From: Capronia americana
Lineage: Eukaryota; Ascomycota; Eurotiomycetes; Chaetothyriales; Herpotrichiellaceae
Reading direction: 5' to 3'
NCBI GenBank assembly: GCA_016110215.1
Contig: JADWQD010000006.1
Span: 1,984,001 to 2,048,000 of the forward strand
Length of the DNA stretch: 64,000 nt
Positions within the stretch are counted from its first letter, which is position 1. Every line of letters begins with the position of its first letter. This document shows positions 59,313 to 64,000 of the stretch, in pieces. The position numbers and the translations under genes are program-made. The notes under the pieces were generated by a model. That model searched no databases and had not been told where the DNA came from. It worked only from the letters and a program-made list of their open reading frames with translations.

Positions 59313-61453
59313 GGTAGTCGTAAGTGTGGCACTGGGTCAAGGCCGTGAGGTCGTTGTCATGGAGAGTGAAGCCGAACAGCGTAATTCGAGGCTAGGCGAG
59401 AGGGTATTTGTAGCCCACACCTCTCAAAGTTCGGCGAAGAGAGGAACCAGTCACAGCTGAATGCGACCATAGTTGGACCAAATGTAGTTCAGCAATTTGA
59501 AGAATAGGACCGCAGCGACTTGAAGCAGAACAGTCTCTAAACCTGGTTTTGTCAGACCCGCGACTTTTCGAACACGCCACTGCACGCCGCGTGATGCCTC
59601 GTGCGCCACCACACGCCTGTCAAGCCAAGGGAAGAACACCACTGTCTGTCTGACCGCGCTCGTTCGCTTTGTTACTCGGTGAGTTCCAAGTCATCGTCCT
59701 ATCTCCATGTCAACAGCATTAAGGTTGCCGTCGGTAGGGCGTTAATTACCTGTCCTCGCAACGGCTCCAGACACTTGCCTGGATCGCACAACCCCAGGTT
59801 GAAACTTGAGGTTGCAGCGTTCTGCATTGGAGCTAGCCACAGAGATTGGGACGTTGTCAAGAGGAAGATGCCAGCCGTGATCATGTTCGGTCGACATTTT
59901 GGTCCACTCGCAAAGCATTTCTGGACGAGCCAGTCATTAACTAGGTATGTCGTGTTGGCTCTTCACGGGATCTCCACTCTTCGTCTCTGGCTGGGTACTG
60001 ACTTTGCGGCATCTGCGCCTTTGTGTGCCTCGCCCACGAACCCGCATCAACAAGATACGTGCAGCGCTGTCATGTCTCGCTGAAGAACTGATTCCTATTC
60101 CCGACCTGGGCACGCGGATTATATCAGTCACGCAGTCTCAAGCCTCTTGAATGGCTCCTATGTAGAGGTTGAGATTGTCTGATCTTCTGGCACTGCAACT
60201 GCTTCATACCATCTCGCCAAGAAGAACCAACGAAGCATGATATTTGCGCAATCTCCACAATCTCTCACCTTTTGGCATACCAAGTAACCTTGGAAGGAGG
60301 AAGGAGGACGAAGTGCTCCTTGACAACCGCCGCTTAACAGAACTCACTCTCCGCCCTGGAGGAGATTCATCTCCCCCGCGGGAGATCTCACCGACGCCAA
60401 GCCACCGGAATTGCATTGTACGACATCTTGGAACATGGGAATCCCCTCATCTTGAAAGCAAATCCCCTTCGCGACGCGGACAGTCAGCCGATACCCACAG
60501 TAAAACGCGCCCAGCTTTTCGTTCATACGAACCTCCAGATCGTTGGCTGGATTCTGTTCCAGAAGCCTCCTGAAATTCTTGGATTTTCTTGGACTACTGG
60601 GTTCCCGTCCATCTGGTCACGAAGAGGCGTCTGGCCAATTCTTGTCAAGGCGGGAGCGATCGTCTGTTGGGACTCTGATTGGCCGGGAGAGCAGACGGAT
60701 TGTATTGGCAACATTGGCAGGCTTGTCCTGGCTAGGAGCGGCTCGAGTTTAACCGGCTTGGTATTGGGGGGTGAATACGACCACTCTCTCGCTGTGACTG
60801 AAGAGAGCTGATGGAACAGATGGACTAGCAAGTGCTTCCACCGGACAAATGCTGAAGACGAACTGTGTTCACCTCAAGCACTGCAATACCGACGACCTGG
60901 CAAAGCATGAAAGCAGCGAAGCCTTCCACCGAGCCCGCCTCCCGAATGACCTGCCACCTATCGCCGAGGGATCAGGGCAGCTCTGGCAAATCCAAGACTC
61001 GCTCCCCATCCTGCAAGACCACCTTTCCCCTCTGATCATTTCCCATATCCAGATGAACCCCGGTGGATGGAGTCAGAGTTCCCCGGTCGACTCCTCCATC
61101 CCCCGGGGTATGCTACCCCAGGACCGCATCTTGGCTGGGTTTGCCGGACTTCCTAGCCTTACCTCACGGCCAATGCATTATGCCGAACCCAATCTTTCCT
61201 AGCTTATACATGGCTCTCCGCAGATCAACGGATGGAACCCATACCTTGGGAGCCATGTTGCCGCGAAATTCTCCACGCCAATCGAGATTGATTCCAGATC
61301 CCCTCGCCATCGTCTTTAGCCTGAACTCCAGCAAGGTGACATTACACCTGAGGGAGCAACATAAAACGGAGGTTGCATCTCTCTCGTCCTCTGCCGATAT
61401 GCTGGTCCTCCTCACAGATTACCTGCTACCGATCTACTCGTATCAACAGTATC
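59313..61453. other. Gene-poor region between two transporters
   Basis: 2.1 kb with no gene I can support. Open frames at 60416-60811 and 60849-61202 have no recognisable content. It contains the putative CreA sites listed separately. Confidence 0.4.
61056..61110. promoter_or_regulatory. Putative CreA carbon-catabolite-repression site cluster
   Basis: Three CCCCGG hexamers (near 61058, 61081 and 61101) match the reverse complement of the CreA consensus SYGGRG within about 50 bp. The third is embedded in a palindromic ccccgggg, giving a site on each strand. They lie about 350-400 bp upstream of the second sugar transporter start, a fitting position. Function inferred from consensus only. Confidence 0.4.
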
Positions 61454-63263
61454 ATGGCGACAGGACAAGCTGGCTATCGCTTCTTCAAGCGGATCGTTCA
61501 CAATGATGCCATGGCACAGGATCCTCCTGAGATCTATGGCTGGAGGGCGCTTTTCCTTGCGATGAGTGTACGGCCACCTACTGTGTCTGACGCCGGCAGA
61601 ATCTAACTGGGCTGCAGTCCGGCTTTGGTGCCATGTTGTTCGGGATGGATAGCTCCATCATCTCCGGAGTTGTCGTCTTACCCACCTTCCTCTCTCGATT
61701 CGGCCTTGCTGGTGCTGAGAGCAAGGCCGCGCTCGCCAACCTGCAAGCCAATATTGTCTCGACGCTCCAAGCTGGTTGTTTCGCCGGTGCCATCATCGCC
61801 GGTTTCATGGCCGACAGGATCGGACGCAGAAGGTCACTCCTCGTTGCGGGCACCGTCGTTCTGGTGGGCGTACTGCTCCAGTTCAATGCGTGGGGACACT
61901 TGGCAGCTCTGTACGTCGGCAGGTTCATCGCTGGCCTCGGTGTTGGAGTCTGCTCTGTTGTCACGCCACTGTACACCTCTGAGAACGTCCCGCGAGCCAT
62001 TCGCGGTCTGCTCACCGGCACCTATCAGTTCTTCATTGTCCTTGGGGGCATGTTGGCGTATTGGATCAACTACGGTGCAAGTTTGCATTTGCCCGGGGAC
62101 AGCTCGTGGGTTGTACCGCTGGCTGTCCAGGGTATTCCTGCTGTCCTCCTCCTGGTTTGTATGTTCATGTGCAACGAGTCCCCTCGATGGTTGGCGAAGC
62201 AGGACCGCTGGGAAGAAGCAAAGGCCGTTCTAGCCAGAGTCCGCATGCTGCCAGCTACTCACGAATACGTCGAGGCCGAATTTGGCGAGATGGTAACCCA
62301 GCTCGAGAACGAACGGGCCCTGATGCGTGGGGCGGGGTTCAAAGACCTCATGAGGGAAATGTGGTTGATACCTGGAAACCGGCGGAGAGCTATCTTGGTC
62401 GTCGTGCTGATGATCTGTCAACAAATGACTGGAACGAACGCCATCAACAACTATGCGCCGCTCATATTCCAGAATATCGGCGTCCAAGGTCACAACACAG
62501 GGCTTTTCGCTACGGGCATCTACGGCATCGTCAAATGCATCAGTTGTGCCATCTTCCTCCTGTTCTTGGCAGACACACTGGGACGTCGCAAGTCGCTCCT
62601 CTGGACGGCCATCGGTCAAGGTTGTTGTATGCTCTTCATTGGGCTATACATCAGAATCTCTCCACCCATTAAAGGCGAGCCTGTCCCTGCTGTGGGATAC
62701 GTTGCCCTGGTTTGCATCTTCTTGTTTGCAGCTTTCTTCCAGTTTGGATGGGGACCAGTGTGGTATGTTTACGCCTCAGACCGTCTTCCTGGCTGACTGT
62801 TTGCAGCTGGATCTACGCTTCCGAAATCCCCACTGCTCGATTGCGAGCTTTGACTGTCGCTTTGGCTGCCGCGACTCAGTGGCTTTTCAACTTTGTCGTC
62901 GCACGCTCAGTACCGGTCATGCTTGTCACCGTCGGGTACGTGTTGATCTGCCCAAGAAGGTTCCTGGCTGACAGTAGTAGTGCGAATGGTTACGGCACCT
63001 ACCTCATCTTTTGCTCGTTCGCTTTCGCCATGTTTGTCTTCACCTGGTTCTTCATCCCTGAAGTAAAGGCTCCCGTTCGGTCGGGATTAATACATGCTAA
63101 CAGATTATCCCAGACTAAAGGAAAGTCGCTTGAGTCAATGGATGCCTTGTTCGGCGTTGTGCCTCATGATGAGGCCGCACTGGAACGTGGCCAACTTGGT
63201 TCAGTGAAGCCAATACGCGAAAGTTTAGAAAAGGATATTCAAGTCGAGCAGATTGAAAAGTGA
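61454..63263 (+). CDS. MFS sugar transporter 2 (quinate/hexose type)
   Basis: Twelve-helix MFS sugar-porter family member. Five exons; the first intron begins gtacgg after AMS and rejoins at SGFGAMLFGMDSSIISGV, the helix-1 motif. GFMADRIGRRRS is the loop 2-3 motif. YVGRFIAGLGVGVCSVVTPLY is split around helix 4, NESPRWLAK follows helix 6, and CQQMTGTNAINNYAP is the helix-7 QQxxGxNxxxYY-like site. Joining the last introns gives GPVCWIYASEIPT, VTVGANGYGTYLI and FFIPETKGKSLESMD. Substrate undetermined. Possible CreA sites upstream suggest carbon-source regulation. Confidence 0.9.
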
Positions 63264-63309
63264 AGCGAACCCGAAGGACAATCACGGTATGTGTTCTGCC
63301 CTGATGTGA

Positions 63310-64000
63310 CTATTTCCTTCTCCTGACAAATACCTCCAGTCCTCTTTGGACCACGAAGAACGTCGAATGTGACTTCAATGGCCTGCCAGGATGGACAAGT
63401 TCGAAGTCGAAATGCGTAAGCAGTTGAGGTATGATCTTGTTAATCTCAAATAGTGCAACATTTCGTCCAATGCAGACATGACCACCACCTCCAAACTGAT
63501 TGCCGTTAGTAGTTTCTTTTCATTGGTGTTGTGAACTTGCCTGATACATATGCTTCTTCATTTCCTTGACATCCCCAGACAGCCATCGTGCCGGACGGAA
63601 TATATGGACGTGCTCTCCGAACAACGCATCACGGTGAACGACCCAGCCGTTGACGGAGGCCACAATTCCTCCCGGATACAACCTGCCGTCAATCTTCGCG
63701 CCGCCTTTGGGTACATACCGAGGAATGCTTAACCCAACAGCTGGCCTCATCCGCATGGTCTCCAGTAAGCACGCTTGGAAGTACGGTAAGTCTTGTGCTT
63801 CCGCCCACGTTACGTTTGGTGAGAGGCTGGCCTGGCGAATCTCCCTACAGAGATTGCGGTATACTTCCAGGTCTGAAAGCACAAAATGAAAAAAGGATTG
63901 CATTGTCGATGCGGTCGAGTCGGCGCCGGCACCACTATAAAGATGTTAGCCAAATCCAAGACTCATGGCACTGCCTCCTACATTGCACCGTGAGCCACGG
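63310..64000 (-). CDS. Cytochrome P450, 3' part (truncated by window end)
   Basis: Haem monooxygenase of the fungal pisatin-demethylase-like type. Only the I-helix to C-terminus is in the window; the 5' part lies beyond 64000. Visible: the I-helix GAGADSTASTMQSFFHF (oxygen-activation motif), the K-helix ExxR in CLLETMRMRP, the PERF-region FRPARWL, and the haem loop FGGGGHVCIGRN with the ligand Cys. It ends FVVQRGLEVFVRRRK, TAG at 63310. The intron before FGGGGH (63496-63540) starts gcaagt, a GC-AG intron; another intron precedes GAGADST (near 63929). Substrate unknown. Convergent with the sugar transporter, about 46 bp apart. Confidence 0.92.

Noticed and set aside
60416..61202. Open frames of 131 and 117 codons between the transporters
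   Set aside because: No recognisable content; likely chance frames in a promoter region.
1..64000. tRNA or rRNA genes, CRISPR arrays, intact transposons, integrated viruses
   Set aside because: Read for cloverleaf-like boxes, direct repeats with spacers, long terminal repeats and transposase or polymerase motifs; none found by eye.

Overview
The window is nuclear DNA from a filamentous ascomycete (Pezizomycotina). Genes are split by short introns (mostly 44-75 nt) with GT..AG ends and CTAAC/CTGAC-like branch sites. Typical fungal families occur throughout: a bZIP factor, a fungal CCCH protein, an LPXTG-like membrane protein, a PAF-acetylhydrolase-like esterase and sugar transporters. I see no plasmid, phage, CRISPR, rRNA, tRNA or intact transposon. 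I cannot place it below subphylum with confidence. About 28 protein genes can be modelled. Layout: (1) 0.2-7.5 kb, a compact oxidoreductase group: a zinc medium-chain dehydrogenase, a Baeyer-Villiger monooxygenase (BVMO), a divergently transcribed SDR and a bZIP regulator. This looks like a small alcohol-ketone-lactone pathway with its own regulator. (2) 7.6-12 kb, gene-poor, with one probable small zinc-ribbon exon. (3) 12-26.7 kb: a CorA-like membrane protein, a divergent arginyl-tRNA-synthetase paralogue whose HIGH and KMSKS signatures are lost, a BTB-like protein with a coding heptapeptide repeat, an intracellular alpha-amylase, a methyltransferase-fold protein, a UBA/UBX protein and a VAP/Scs2 ER protein. 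(4) 28-41 kb: the exon-junction protein Y14, a CCCH protein, a mucin-like Ser/Thr-rich secreted protein of about 1,540 residues and a mitochondrial phosphate carrier. (5) 41.9-54.6 kb: two sphingolipid enzymes (delta-4 desaturase and 3-ketosphinganine reductase) flanking MSH5, then a conserved hypothetical, SAS10/UTP3, an LPXTG-like membrane protein and the PAF-AH-like esterase. (6) 55.5-64 kb: a GH5-like glycosidase, two MFS sugar transporters and the 3' part of a cytochrome P450, consistent with sugar or plant-polymer use. The most notable observations are the ArgRS-like protein without canonical catalytic signatures; an in-frame TAG at codon 416 of an otherwise intact MSH5, at a position that is Trp in the family; the BVMO/SDR/dehydrogenase/bZIP group; two GC-AG introns; an in-frame TAG ahead of the GH5 enzyme; and the sphingolipid gene pairing. 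All coordinates and splice sites were read by eye; no alignments or database searches were run.
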